This document shows, piece after piece, positions 43,188 through 51,691 of a DNA stretch of 64,000 bases; positions within the stretch are counted from its first letter, which is position 1; each line of letters begins with the position of its first letter. Position numbers and translations under genes: made by a program. Where the stretch lies: assembly GCF_040362915.1 (NCBI RefSeq), contig NZ_AP029612.1:496001-560000 (forward strand), written 5' to 3'. This stretch comes from Sediminibacterium sp. KACHI17. GTDB taxonomy: Bacteria > Bacteroidota > Bacteroidia > Chitinophagales > Chitinophagaceae. Below the pieces are notes generated by a model, which did no database searches, was not told the origin of the DNA, and saw nothing but the letters and a program-made list of their open reading frames with translations.

Positions 43188-43820
43188 TCACTGATCCAAT
43201 TCTGTAATATACTGTTTCAGTTCCTGCAAATAATTACCATACAGCTTCTTCAGGTACCATTTCGTAAAATAGTAAACAGCCACTGCTAAAGTGATCATAT
43301 AAAGTCCGAGGAATAACATCACCTGCCAGCGGGCAGTAAAAATTTTCACAGAAAACTTTTCGATCTCCGGGATTTCAACGGGATCTGCATATGATAAGAT
43401 CATAGAGAACATGAAACAAACAGGCAATAAGGCCATTGTGAACTGGAAGTAACGCTTAACAAACTCTTCCAGTAATCCAACAAGCATTTGTAAGTTGTTT
43501 TTAATAGGTTGATCTGAATTACTCAATGTGGAAGTTCTGCGATACAGATAATAAAGGACAAATGTCATTAGGACGGTGAGTACTGTAAATACACCAAAAT
43601 ACAAGCGAACAGACCAGTAGTTTGTGATGAAACAAACGTAGAGCATGGCTGCAAAAAAAAGTATGCATAAAACCATTTCAATGATCAGGCTTCTTTTCAG
43701 TTTGCTGATCACAGAATGTGTTTTCTTCTTCAGTAATACAGAAAGATCAGCATCGCTGCGACTGGCATGATCCGTTGCCAGTTTCTGATTGAGTTGATAT
43801 TTTAGTTCATCCAATTCCAT
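43188..43820 (-). CDS. four-helix membrane protein in the ECF sigma operon
   Basis: A 210-residue protein: cytosolic N-terminal region of about 40 residues (MELDELKYQLNQKLATDHASRSDADLSVLLKKKTHSVISKL), then four predicted helices (about 42-65, 68-90, 122-142 and 165-185), then a cytosolic charged tail. It lies 10 bases after the sigma factor gene. Many ECF sigma factors are followed by their membrane anti-sigma factor, so this is a candidate, but I see no zinc HxxxCxxC motif or other known anti-sigma domain. Confidence 0.65.
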   Translation of the reverse strand: MELDELKYQLNQKLATDHASRSDADLSVLLKKKTHSVISKLKRSLIIEMVLCILFFAAMLYVCFITNYWSVRLYFGVFTVLTVLMTFVLYYLYRRTSTLSNSDQPIKNNLQMLVGLLEEFVKRYFQFTMALLPVCFMFSMILSYADPVEIPEIEKFSVKIFTARWQVMLFLGLYMITLAVAVYYFTKWYLKKLYGNYLQELKQYITELDQ

Positions 43821-43830
43821 AACACTTCAT

Positions 43831-44331
43831 TTATGCGGGGGTCATATATTTTTGTGTGGATTCTTTCAGCTTTGTTTTGATGCGGTTCATTTTCACCGCA
43901 ACATTATTAGCAGTAATACCCATCATTTCTCCAATATCATTGTAGTTATAATCTTCCAGATACAGCATCACGATGGCCTTATCAATTTTTGATAATTCGC
44001 CGATCGCTGCGTACATGGCTTTTACCTGTTCTTCGATGGGGTCGTAAGCATCATTGGCATTGAAGTCGGGTACTGCTTCGGTAGAAAAAATATCCGGTTG
44101 TCTTTTTTCTTTTCGGAAAAAAGTAATGGCGGTATTCAATGCAACGCGGTAGAGCCAGGTAGAGAATTTTGCATCACCTCTGAAATTACCATACGCTTTC
44201 CAAGCTTGTAACGTGATCTCCTGAAACAGGTCTTCACGATCAGCATGTGCATCCATATAAAGATTACACACTTTATGGATGATGCGTTGGTGCTCGTTAA
44301 GTAATGCTATGAATTCCTTCTCCTTGGACAT
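43831..44331 (-). CDS. ECF-type RNA polymerase sigma factor
   Basis: A 166-residue sigma-70 family protein with region 2 (MDAHADREDLFQEITLQAWKAYGNFRGDAKFSTWLYRVALNTA, DNA melting and -10 recognition) and region 4 (LSKIDKAIVMLYLEDYNYNDIGEMMGITANNVAVKMNRIKTKL, helix-turn-helix). No extra domain. It lies between a GumN-like secreted protein (nine bases upstream) and a four-helix membrane protein (10 bases downstream). The inducing signal is unknown. Confidence 0.92.
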   Translation of the reverse strand: MSKEKEFIALLNEHQRIIHKVCNLYMDAHADREDLFQEITLQAWKAYGNFRGDAKFSTWLYRVALNTAITFFRKEKRQPDIFSTEAVPDFNANDAYDPIEEQVKAMYAAIGELSKIDKAIVMLYLEDYNYNDIGEMMGITANNVAVKMNRIKTKLKESTQKYMTPA

Positions 44332-44340
44332 CTAGCTAAA

Positions 44341-45237
44341 TTAGTACAATACAGGGGTGAGTGTATAGCCTTGTTTTCTCAGTAGTTCAAGTACACCTTC
44401 ATTACCACCTAAGTGACCTGCTCCTACAGCAAAAAAACTTGGCTTTTCATGAATGGCTTTTTCAATGACAGGAATCCATCTTTTATTTCTCTTGATCAGC
44501 ATATCTGTTTCAAACTGATCATTTCCATTACTATTTTCTTTGATGAAATCATATAGCTTGTCAGCATTGTTCTGTTTGTAAACATCCACCATCTTGGTCA
44601 TCACTTGTTTTACGCTATCGTATGATAGCACCATTCTTTTTAAAGAATGCAACTGAGAATCCAGGGGTTGACTATTGATCGCAGCTATCTGATCATCGAT
44701 GGTTTCAAGACCTAAAATGGGCAGTTTTTTTTCTTGAGCCAGCTTTACAAATTCACTCTCAGGCTGAACTTTATCTGCACATTCAATACTACTCATCGTT
44801 AATAAACTCAAAGGCATGAATGGCGTGAATTGATTGAACATTTGAAATGACATGCCTGTGATCCGCTGGAACTGCTCACTGATAGCACTGAATTCAGACT
44901 CGCTCATCAGGTCTTTTAGTGTTTTATCCTTTAAGCGCATTTTACCCATCAACGACATTTGTAAAGTCGGGTCGTCCATGTCGAGTTCGCCGTAAAACTG
45001 TTCTGTATTTTGGAGCTTTTCTTTGAGTTTATCCGTAATTGAAAAATCAGATCTACACATCATATGAAAAGTGCCGAATACAAAAGAGGGGCGGGAGAGG
45101 TCTTTGCCACTGATCATCCATAATAATGAATTTTTGGGCTGCTCTTGGCTAAAAGAAGATGTGTTACTAAAAGTTAGGGCCGATATCAGTAATATGAAAA
45201 ATCTGGATAACATATTGATGGTCTTTGCTTTTTGCAT
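44341..45237 (-). CDS. TraB/GumN-family secreted protein
   Basis: A 298-residue exported protein from ATG 45237 (a second ATG at 45213 is also possible). The signal core is FFILLISALTFSNTSSFS. TraB/GumN marks: VFGTFHMMC, the GELDMDDPTLQ segment, and the C-terminal FFAVGAGHLGGNEGVLELLRKQGY. The GxxH pair resembles the Tiki/TraB metalloprotease-like fold. It is the first gene of a three-gene operon with an ECF sigma factor, so it may be the external sensor or an export-related factor; that is inference from order. Confidence 0.85.
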   Translation of the reverse strand: MQKAKTINMLSRFFILLISALTFSNTSSFSQEQPKNSLLWMISGKDLSRPSFVFGTFHMMCRSDFSITDKLKEKLQNTEQFYGELDMDDPTLQMSLMGKMRLKDKTLKDLMSESEFSAISEQFQRITGMSFQMFNQFTPFMPLSLLTMSSIECADKVQPESEFVKLAQEKKLPILGLETIDDQIAAINSQPLDSQLHSLKRMVLSYDSVKQVMTKMVDVYKQNNADKLYDFIKENSNGNDQFETDMLIKRNKRWIPVIEKAIHEKPSFFAVGAGHLGGNEGVLELLRKQGYTLTPVLY

Positions 45238-45272
45238 GTGTCGTTCAAGAACGCAAAATATTACTAAACGAC

Positions 45273-45301
45273 AAAAAAAGCCCCGGGTAGAAACCCGGGG
45301 C
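45273..45301 (-). terminator. strong terminator of the Hsp20 gene
   Basis: On the minus strand GCCCCGGGT/ACCCGGGGC closes a small loop (TTCT) and is followed by seven T. It lies between the Hsp20 gene and the next operon. Confidence 0.93.
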
Positions 45302-45354
45302 GTAACCAAAACCAACTGCATGTATGTGTCTGGTGAGACACTACTATGAAAATT

Positions 45355-45783
45355 TTATAAGATCGAAATCTCTTTCGGAGATACTTTTATTTCTTCTTTT
45401 TTTGGCAGATATACTTTCAATACGCCGTTTTCATAACGCGCTTGAATACCGTCTGCATTGATCTTTTCATCGATCGTGAAACTGCGCTTGAATGAGCGGA
45501 AGCTGAATTCTCTTCTGATTGTTTTGTAATCTTTTTGTTCCTGACTTTCCTTTTTCTCATAGCTGATCGTCAATAAGCCGTTCTCAATATTCACCTTGAA
45601 GTCCTCTTTGTTCCTTCCAGGAGCATTCAATTCCAAGTGATAACCTTCATTGGTCTCATGAATGTTGACAGGAACTACAGCATAAGCCTGGTTCGCGTCT
45701 CTACCCCATGTTGCAGGGAAATGATTAAAGAGTTCGTCGAAAAGACTGTTAAAAGGAACGGTGTTGTGTTTTACAAGTGTCAT
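45355..45783 (-). CDS. Hsp20 / alpha-crystallin small heat-shock protein
   Basis: A 142-residue chaperone. The alpha-crystallin domain (about 32-130) shows the motif GYHLELNAPGRNKEDFKVNIENG at its start and the conserved A-x-x-ENGVLKVYLPK (AxxxxGVL) near its end. The N-terminal region is short, and the C-terminal tail has the I-x-V-x-P (IKVSP)-like anchor. It is a single gene with a long 225-base gap upstream to the divergent bacilliredoxin and a strong terminator. Confidence 0.95.
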   Translation of the reverse strand: MTLVKHNTVPFNSLFDELFNHFPATWGRDANQAYAVVPVNIHETNEGYHLELNAPGRNKEDFKVNIENGLLTISYEKKESQEQKDYKTIRREFSFRSFKRSFTIDEKINADGIQARYENGVLKVYLPKKEEIKVSPKEISIL

Positions 45784-46008
45784 ATTCTTATGTTTTTAGT
45801 TTTTAAATGATTACCCTTACTATTCTTCAAAGGATGTACCATTGGCAATTTTGATCCAATAATGAGGCAGGATGGCAATTCTAATCTTAAAAAAGAGACA
45901 AAATGACGCTTTTAGGTATTTCTTAGCGACAAAATGGCTTTATTATGCTTTTTTTAGTGTTACAACTTTTAATAGTAATTTTGTGTTGTACTAAATAAAC
46001 AAGCAATT

Positions 46009-46425
46009 ATGTATCCCGCAGAGATAGTATTACCGATGAAAGCAGAGTTGACCGACAATGGTTTTGAAGAGCTGACCACCGCTGATTCGGTTGATCAAAC
46101 ATTAAAACAGGAAGGTACCACATTGGTGGTTATTAATTCCGTATGTGGTTGTGCAGCAGGCACTTGCAGACCTGGAGTTTTGATGGCTGTTCAAAATGCC
46201 ACAAAGCGTCCAGACAGGCTTACCACTAGTTTCGCAGGCTTTGATATGGAGGCTGTGAATCAGGTTCGTAAGCACACATTACCTTATCCACCATCATCTC
46301 CGGCCATCGCTTTGTTCAAGGATGGACAATTAGTGAGTATGGTAGAGCGCCATCAGATCGAAGGTCGTCCGGCTCAGGTCATCGCACAGCACCTGATTTC
46401 GGTTTTTGATGAGCATTGCAATTAA
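46009..46425 (+). CDS. bacilliredoxin (BrxA/BrxB, YphP/YqiW family)
   Basis: A 138-residue thioredoxin-like protein of the bacilliredoxin family, which removes bacillithiol from oxidised protein cysteines. The hallmark C46-G-C48 motif sits in NSVCGCAAGTCRPGV, with C53 close by. SFAGFDMEAV and YPPSSPAIALFKDG are family-specific. Bacillithiol is made with BshB1, whose gene is 6.6 kb downstream. A TAATTTTG -7 box lies at 45976-45983. Confidence 0.93.
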   Translation: MYPAEIVLPMKAELTDNGFEELTTADSVDQTLKQEGTTLVVINSVCGCAAGTCRPGVLMAVQNATKRPDRLTTSFAGFDMEAVNQVRKHTLPYPPSSPAIALFKDGQLVSMVERHQIEGRPAQVIAQHLISVFDEHCN

Positions 46426-46465
46426 TTTTTACCTTAGTTTTGTTCACGGATGGGTTAGTAAGTAT

Positions 46466-46497
46466 AGGCTCTGCTTTGGCAGAGCCTCTTTTTTTGT
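46466..46497 (+). terminator. terminator after the bacilliredoxin gene
   Basis: AGGCTCTGC (46466-46474) pairs with GCAGAGCCT (46479-46487) around TTTG, followed by CTTTTTTT. Confidence 0.92.
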
Positions 46498-46581
46498 TCA
46501 TATGAAAGCGGCTTTCCGTATCATAAATTCTGATTATCATTGCATCACTCAAAGTTTGCATGATCTATAGACCCTTTAACT

Positions 46582-47736
46582 ATGTATCCTAATTTATACT
46601 ACGCCTTCAAAGACATATTTGGAATAGAACTGGAAGGATTGAAACTTGTCAACAGCTTTGGATTCTTTGTAGCACTTTCTTTTATTCTTTCCGCATGGAT
46701 ACTGACCCTCGAATTGAAAAGAAAGCAAAACCAGGGTCTCTTCACATTTACAGAAGAAAAGATTTTTGTTGGAGCACCGGCATCCTTTAGTGAATTATTG
46801 ATCAATTTTTTACTGGGTTTTGTTTTTGGTTATAAGATCATTGGTGCGTTCGTAACCGATGATGCATTCAATGATCCTCAAGCATTTATCTTGTCTTCAA
46901 AAGGTAGTTTAGCGATGGGATTATTGGTGGGATTGGTTTTTGGAGGATTGAAATGGTGGGAAAAACAAAAACAAAAATTGGATAAGCCGGAAGAAAGAGT
47001 GATCCGTATCTGGCCTCATGATAGAGTAGGAGATTTTGTGCTCTACGCAGCAGTATTTGGTTTTTTGGGTGCGAAAGTGTTTCATAATCTCGAAAATTGG
47101 AATGAGTTTTCAAAAGACCCGATCGGGGCATTGATCTCTTTTAGTGGACTTACTTTTTATGGTGGGTTGATCTGTGCAGGGATCGCTATAGTTGTGTTTG
47201 CACGCAAAAGAAAGATCAATGTCATTCATCTTGCAGATGCAATGGCACCTACCATGATGTTTGCTTATGCGTTTGGAAGAGTCGGATGTCAAGTGAGTGG
47301 AGATGGTGATTGGGGTATCGTTAATACTAATCCTAAACCTATTAGTTGGATGCCCGATTGGTTATGGGCATATAACTATCCCCATAATGTGATTGGTGAA
47401 GGTAAACCCATTGCAGGTTGTGAAGGACCTTATTGTAATGAGTTGATACCCCCTGTTTATCCAACCCCATTGTATGAGATTATCGCTTGTATGTTCCTTT
47501 TTGGGGTGTTATGGTATTATCGTAAGAAGTTAAAAGTTGCCGGTCAATTGGCAGGACTTTACCTGATCTTGAATGGATTGGAGCGCTTTTTCATCGAAAA
47601 GATCAGGGTAAATACCAAGTATGAAGATCTTCCATTCCAGCCCACTCAGGCTGAATTGATATCATTAACAATGATTATTGCAGGTATTATATTGATGGTG
47701 AAGGCAAAAGATTGGTTTGCCAAGTATGCTAAATAA
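46582..47736 (+). CDS. lgt: prolipoprotein diacylglyceryl transferase
   Basis: Transfers diacylglycerol to the lipobox cysteine of lipoproteins. It is a membrane protein with about seven helices and 384 residues, longer than proteobacterial Lgt, as usual in Bacteroidota. The Lgt signature region reads YAFGRVGCQVSGDGDWG: the essential Arg is kept, whereas the classical N-F-x-N-x-E is changed to C-Q-V-S-G-D. FYGGLICAG and the C-terminal LNGLERFFIEKIRVN are typical. Several lipoproteins in this window would be its clients (35422, 51692, 56296, 60157, 63251). Confidence 0.9.
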   Translation: MYPNLYYAFKDIFGIELEGLKLVNSFGFFVALSFILSAWILTLELKRKQNQGLFTFTEEKIFVGAPASFSELLINFLLGFVFGYKIIGAFVTDDAFNDPQAFILSSKGSLAMGLLVGLVFGGLKWWEKQKQKLDKPEERVIRIWPHDRVGDFVLYAAVFGFLGAKVFHNLENWNEFSKDPIGALISFSGLTFYGGLICAGIAIVVFARKRKINVIHLADAMAPTMMFAYAFGRVGCQVSGDGDWGIVNTNPKPISWMPDWLWAYNYPHNVIGEGKPIAGCEGPYCNELIPPVYPTPLYEIIACMFLFGVLWYYRKKLKVAGQLAGLYLILNGLERFFIEKIRVNTKYEDLPFQPTQAELISLTMIIAGIILMVKAKDWFAKYAK

Positions 47737-47767
47737 CCTACTCTAATTATCTCCTAAATGAAATCTT

Positions 47768-47802
47768 CTATCTGATAATCAATCAGATAGACGATTTTTT
47801 TT
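47768..47802 (+). terminator. terminator after lgt
   Basis: CTATCTGAT (47768-47776) pairs with ATCAGATAG (47782-47790) around AATCA; ACGA and then eight T follow. Confidence 0.85.
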
Positions 47803-47863
47803 GTCGCTTTTTTACCGGTTTTTCATCGCTTACCGCTCATCCTTGTAAAGCACCGTTCATTAT

Positions 47864-47901
47864 AAAACTATGTACTATGCAAAACATAGTACATAGTTTT
47901 G
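47864..47901. repeat. 16-bp perfect inverted repeat overlapping a -7 box, upstream of the barrel gene
   Basis: AAAACTATGTACTATG (47864-47879) and its exact reverse complement (47885-47900) flank CAAAA. The right end with one more base reads TAGTTTTG (47894-47901), a TAnnTTTG -7 box, 49 bases before the start at 47951. It may be an operator or another heptad-type element. Confidence 0.75.
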
Positions 47902-47950
47902 TTCTGTAATTAGCAACAACGAGAACTAAAAACCTTAAAATAAACTAAGT

Positions 47951-50398
47951 ATGAGAAAGTTGATGACCATGCTCGCCACAATCGGACTCACAACAATGTC
48001 CATGGCAGTTCAGGCACAAACAGCGAAAGTAAATGGTACCGTAAATGGTGGCCAAAAAGCAGTTGAAGCAGCTTCAGTGGGTGTTTTACGCGCTAAAGAC
48101 TCTTCAGTAGTAAAATTGGCCGTTACCGATAAAGCCGGTCAGTTTGAAGTTGAAAAACTAGCTGCCGGCAAATACCTGGTGGTTATACAGTCTGTAGGAT
48201 ATGCCAAATATTACAGTGAATCTTTTGATTTGGGTAATGGACAATCCTATACAGTTAAACCGGTTACCTTGGTAAATGCTTCAAAAGAGTTACAGGGTGT
48301 AGTAGTTACCTCTAAAAAGCCCTTTATCGAACAAAAGCTGGACAGAACGATCATTAATGTGGATGCTTCTCCAACCAATGCCGGTACTACGGTAATGGAA
48401 GTATTAGAAAAATCTCCGGGTATTTCAGTTGATAAAGATGGTAATATCAGTGTTAAAGGAAAACAAGGTGTGGTAGTAATGTTAGATGGTAAACCTACTT
48501 ACCTCAGTGCACAGGATCTGGCTAATATGTTAAACAACATGTCAAGCTCAAACCTCGAATCAATTGAGATCATGACCAATCCTCCTGCACGTTTTGATGC
48601 TTCTGGTAATTCTGGTGTCATTAATATCAAAACAAAAAAGAGTAAAGTGATGGGCTATAACGCCAGTATTACCACAGGTTATACACAAGGTGTTCTTCCA
48701 AAAACCAATAACAGCATTAACCTGAACTATAGAAAAGGTAAAATGAACTTCTTCGGAAATGCCAGTCATAACTACAATGAGAATTTTGGAGAGCTGAAGA
48801 TCGACAGAAACTTCCGCAATCAAACCACCAATGCGTTATTGTCAACTTTTGATCAACTCGCAGACAATCAGCGTGAGTTCAAGAGTTATAACTATAAAGC
48901 AGGGTTTGATTATTTTATGAATAAGAAAACCACTTTAGGGTTAGTTGTAAATGGTTACGATAGTAAAGGAATTGAGTATACAGATAATACAACCTTTATT
49001 AAAGATCCAATGGGTGCATTGGTAACACGTACACAAGCAATCAATGATGTTCATTTGCATTTCAATAATGTGGGTGTGAACATGAATCTGCGCCATGTAT
49101 TTGATAGCACTGGTAAGGAATTGACAATGGACGCTGACTATATCAGATACACACAGGATAACACACAAATGCTGACCAATGATTTCTATGATCATAACGG
49201 TAGTATCAAAGCGCCAAAAGAGATCTTACGTGGTATTTTACCTGCAGCGATCAATATCTATAGTATCAAAGCCGATTATTCACAATCACTCAAAGGACAA
49301 ATGAAATTGGAAACAGGGTGGAAGAGTAGTTATGTGAATACGGATAACGATGCTCAGTATGCCAATTGGAACGGTACTTCATTTGTGAATGATGTTACGC
49401 GTAGCAATCACTTTCTCTACAAAGAAAATATCAATGCCGCTTATTTGAATTTGAATAAACAATTCAGCAAAAAATGGAGTGCACAATTAGGACTTCGTGC
49501 TGAGAATACCAACATCACTGGTAATCAGTTAACAACCGGAGAAGTATTCAAGCGGAACTATACACAAGTGTTTCCAACCATGTATATCGGTTATACATCA
49601 AATGAAAAAAATCAGTTCGCTTTGAGTTATGGTCGCCGTATCGATCGTCCGAATTATCAAGATCTAAACCCATTCTTTTACTTCCTGGATAAATATACTT
49701 ACCAGGTCGGTAATCCATACCTGAGACCACAATTCAGCCATAACATTGAGCTTACACACACTTTTAAAGGGATTTTGAACAGCTCTATCAACTATAGTAC
49801 GACCAATGATATTCTGCAGGATGTGCTGGAACAGATCGATAGTACGAACTCTTCCTTCATGAAGAAAAGTAATATCGCACGCAGACAAAATCTAGGGGCT
49901 TCCGTAAGTCTGGGTATGCCGGTTACAAAATGGTTCAGAACCAATATCTACATGAATGGATTTTATAACAAGTTCACAGGTGTGGTAAATGGTGGAGAAA
50001 TATCAGTAACAGGTGCAACATTTATGACCAATATCTCAAACCAATTTACATTGCCAAAAGGCTGGGGTGCGGAGTTGAGTGGATTTTATCGCACAGGTGG
50101 AGTAGAAGGAGTGTTGGCAATGAAATCTATGGGTGGATTGAACATTGGCTTTACCAAACAAGTAATGAAAAATAAAGGTACCATCAGACTGGTGGCACGT
50201 GATATCTTATATACGCAACAATTCCGTGGATACAGCAGATATCAGAATGTTGATGTAACGATTCGTCAGGCTAGAGATAGTCGTGTAGTTAACTTGAGCT
50301 TTACTTATCGCTTTAGCAAAGGGAAAACTGCAGCGCAGCGTAAAAGAGGTGGTGCAAATGAAGAACAGAATCGCGTCAATATCGGTGGAGGTAATTAA
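47951..50398 (+). CDS. outer-membrane beta-barrel protein, TonB-dependent-receptor-like
   Basis: An 815-residue exported protein. Signal peptide to about residue 23 (MAVQAQ). A carboxypeptidase-regulatory-like (Ig-like) domain at about 26-110 (AKVNGTVNGGQKAVEAASVGVL ... VQSVGYAKYYSE). A plug-like region at about 115-225 (TVMEVLEKSPGISVDKDGNISVKG, NMSSSNLESIEIMTNPPARFDASGNSGVINIKTKK). Then a beta-barrel up to the C-terminal NLSFTYRF plus a basic, Gly/Asn-rich tail. The classical TonB box is not evident. This is the outer membrane beta-barrel family (OMP_b-brl_3). The substrate is unknown, and no SusD partner is next to it. Confidence 0.9.
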   Translation: MRKLMTMLATIGLTTMSMAVQAQTAKVNGTVNGGQKAVEAASVGVLRAKDSSVVKLAVTDKAGQFEVEKLAAGKYLVVIQSVGYAKYYSESFDLGNGQSYTVKPVTLVNASKELQGVVVTSKKPFIEQKLDRTIINVDASPTNAGTTVMEVLEKSPGISVDKDGNISVKGKQGVVVMLDGKPTYLSAQDLANMLNNMSSSNLESIEIMTNPPARFDASGNSGVINIKTKKSKVMGYNASITTGYTQGVLPKTNNSINLNYRKGKMNFFGNASHNYNENFGELKIDRNFRNQTTNALLSTFDQLADNQREFKSYNYKAGFDYFMNKKTTLGLVVNGYDSKGIEYTDNTTFIKDPMGALVTRTQAINDVHLHFNNVGVNMNLRHVFDSTGKELTMDADYIRYTQDNTQMLTNDFYDHNGSIKAPKEILRGILPAAINIYSIKADYSQSLKGQMKLETGWKSSYVNTDNDAQYANWNGTSFVNDVTRSNHFLYKENINAAYLNLNKQFSKKWSAQLGLRAENTNITGNQLTTGEVFKRNYTQVFPTMYIGYTSNEKNQFALSYGRRIDRPNYQDLNPFFYFLDKYTYQVGNPYLRPQFSHNIELTHTFKGILNSSINYSTTNDILQDVLEQIDSTNSSFMKKSNIARRQNLGASVSLGMPVTKWFRTNIYMNGFYNKFTGVVNGGEISVTGATFMTNISNQFTLPKGWGAELSGFYRTGGVEGVLAMKSMGGLNIGFTKQVMKNKGTIRLVARDILYTQQFRGYSRYQNVDVTIRQARDSRVVNLSFTYRFSKGKTAAQRKRGGANEEQNRVNIGGGN

Positions 50399-50560
50399 TT
50401 GACAGAATGATGAACGGAGTTTGGCGGAAGAATAGATACAATTTCCCATTCGAACTAAAATGACTCCGTTCATCCTTATTTGACAATTTTATGTAGCCCT
50501 AAGCTGTCAATTTAGCTGCATCAACTTTGTTTTTTTCTCATGTGCATTATATAGAAGGCG

Positions 50561-50588
50561 GCCCCGATGTCTATCGGGGCTTTTTTTT
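50561..50588 (+). terminator. terminator upstream of yajQ
   Basis: GCCCCGAT (50561-50568) pairs with ATCGGGGC (50573-50580) around GTCT, followed by eight T. It lies 160 bases after the barrel gene. Confidence 0.92.
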
Positions 50589-50592
50589 GGCC

Positions 50593-50627
50593 CATAGTTC
50601 ATGGACCATGGACTATGAACCATCCAC
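50593..50627. repeat. five tandem heptads (CATGGAC words) before yajQ
   Basis: Words CATAGTT, CATGGAC twice, TATGAAC and CATCCAC run without a gap. The centre is nearly self-complementary (CATGGACCATG region) with one mismatch over 12 bp. Related ATAG/ATGG words occur at 53353-53394 and 53443-53477. Confidence 0.7.
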
Positions 50628-50658
50628 CAACCTCCCTATCTTTGCAAAAAACAACACC

Positions 50659-51150
50659 ATGCCTTCTTTTGATATTGCCAGCAAAGTAGATCTGCAAACC
50701 TTGGATAATGCCATCAACACTGTAAAAAAAGAAATTGCAGGCAGATTCGACTTTAGGGATTCTCATGTTTCTATTGAACTCAATAAAAAAGATTTTATCG
50801 TATCGCTGGAAGTAGAGAGTGATATGAAAATGAAGCAGTTGATCGATGTCCTCATAGGCCGCGCCATTAAACAAGGAATCGATGGCAATGCTTTCGATTT
50901 TTCAAAAGATGCATATCCCAGTGGTAAAGTGGTGAAAAAAGAAGTCCCCGTTAGAAATGGACTGAAGCAGGAAGATGCCAAAAAGATCGTAAAAATGATC
51001 AAAGACAGTGGTTTGAAGGTTCAGGCCGCCATTATGGATGATATTATCCGGGTAACAGCCAAGAAAATCGATGATTTACAGGAAGTTATAGCGAAATGTA
51101 ATGCCGGTGGATTTGGTATCCCCCTGCAGTATATCAACATGAAAAGCTAA
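50659..51150 (+). CDS. yajQ: YajQ-family nucleotide-binding protein
   Basis: A 163-residue protein of the YajQ (DUF520) family; some members bind cyclic di-GMP and act as regulators. The start is ATG 50659 (MPSFDIASKVDLQTLDNAINT), the universal family start; the frame is open further upstream, but that stretch covers the terminator and heptads. AGRFDFR, FSKDAYPSGKVVKKEV, KKIVKMIKDSGLKVQAAI and DDLQEVI are conserved. A TATCTTTG box lies at 50637-50644. Confidence 0.93.
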   Translation: MPSFDIASKVDLQTLDNAINTVKKEIAGRFDFRDSHVSIELNKKDFIVSLEVESDMKMKQLIDVLIGRAIKQGIDGNAFDFSKDAYPSGKVVKKEVPVRNGLKQEDAKKIVKMIKDSGLKVQAAIMDDIIRVTAKKIDDLQEVIAKCNAGGFGIPLQYINMKS

Positions 51151-51208
51151 CGTAAACCTTGCATTCTTGACGATTGTTCCTTTATACTTGGTTCTTTTGC
51201 AGTCATTT

Positions 51209-51240
51209 TTTGGCAAATAACCTGTATTTCTTTACTTTTG
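51209..51240 (+). promoter_or_regulatory. Bacteroidota-type promoter of rpmE
   Basis: TTTG at 51209-51212 and TACTTTTG at 51233-51240 have a 20-base spacer, an exact fit to the group consensus. The L31 start codon is 54 bases downstream, leaving a leader of roughly 45-50 nt with CCTAAAAATAAAAATT before the ATG. Confidence 0.65.
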
Positions 51241-51293
51241 CAGTCCTTAAAATAAGCGTACGGCCAAATCCGTACCACCTAAAAATAAAAATT

Positions 51294-51545
51294 ATGAAAC
51301 AAGGTATCCATCCGGAAAATTATCGTTTTGTTGTGTTCAAGGATATGAGTAATGGACATTCATTCCTGAGCCGTTCAACTGCAGCTTCAAAAGAAACCAT
51401 CGTTTGGGAAGATGGTAATGAGTATCCAGTAATCAAATTGGAGATCTCTAATACTTCTCACCCTTTCTATACCGGTAAAAACATGCTGGTTGATACTGCA
51501 GGTCGTATCGATAAATTCAAGAAGCGTTACGAGAAGAAGAAGTAA
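51294..51545 (+). CDS. rpmE2: 50S ribosomal protein L31, type B (zinc-free)
   Basis: An 83-residue L31. No cysteine is present, so this is the zinc-independent B type with the characteristic [17 protein letters not shown] start, [20 protein letters not shown] and basic tail KKRYEKKK. The start is ATG 51294; the open frame upstream to 51174 covers the promoter and is not coding. A terminator follows at 51568. Confidence 0.96.
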   Translation: MKQGIHPENYRFVVFKDMSNGHSFLSRSTAASKETIVWEDGNEYPVIKLEISNTSHPFYTGKNMLVDTAGRIDKFKKRYEKKK

Positions 51546-51567
51546 TTTCAACTTCAACCATATTGAT

Positions 51568-51601
51568 AGTCCCGCTTGTACCACTTGCGGGACTTTTTTT
51601 T
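51568..51601 (+). terminator. terminator after rpmE
   Basis: AGTCCCGC (51568-51575) pairs with GCGGGACT (51587-51594), 11-nt loop, then eight T. Confidence 0.9.
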
Positions 51602-51691
51602 GCTCAATATTTCCGTTCATCATCAACCACATTGTTATGCGATAGACATTGGGGCATCCTAGAGATAGTTTTGCTGTTACAATTCGTAATA

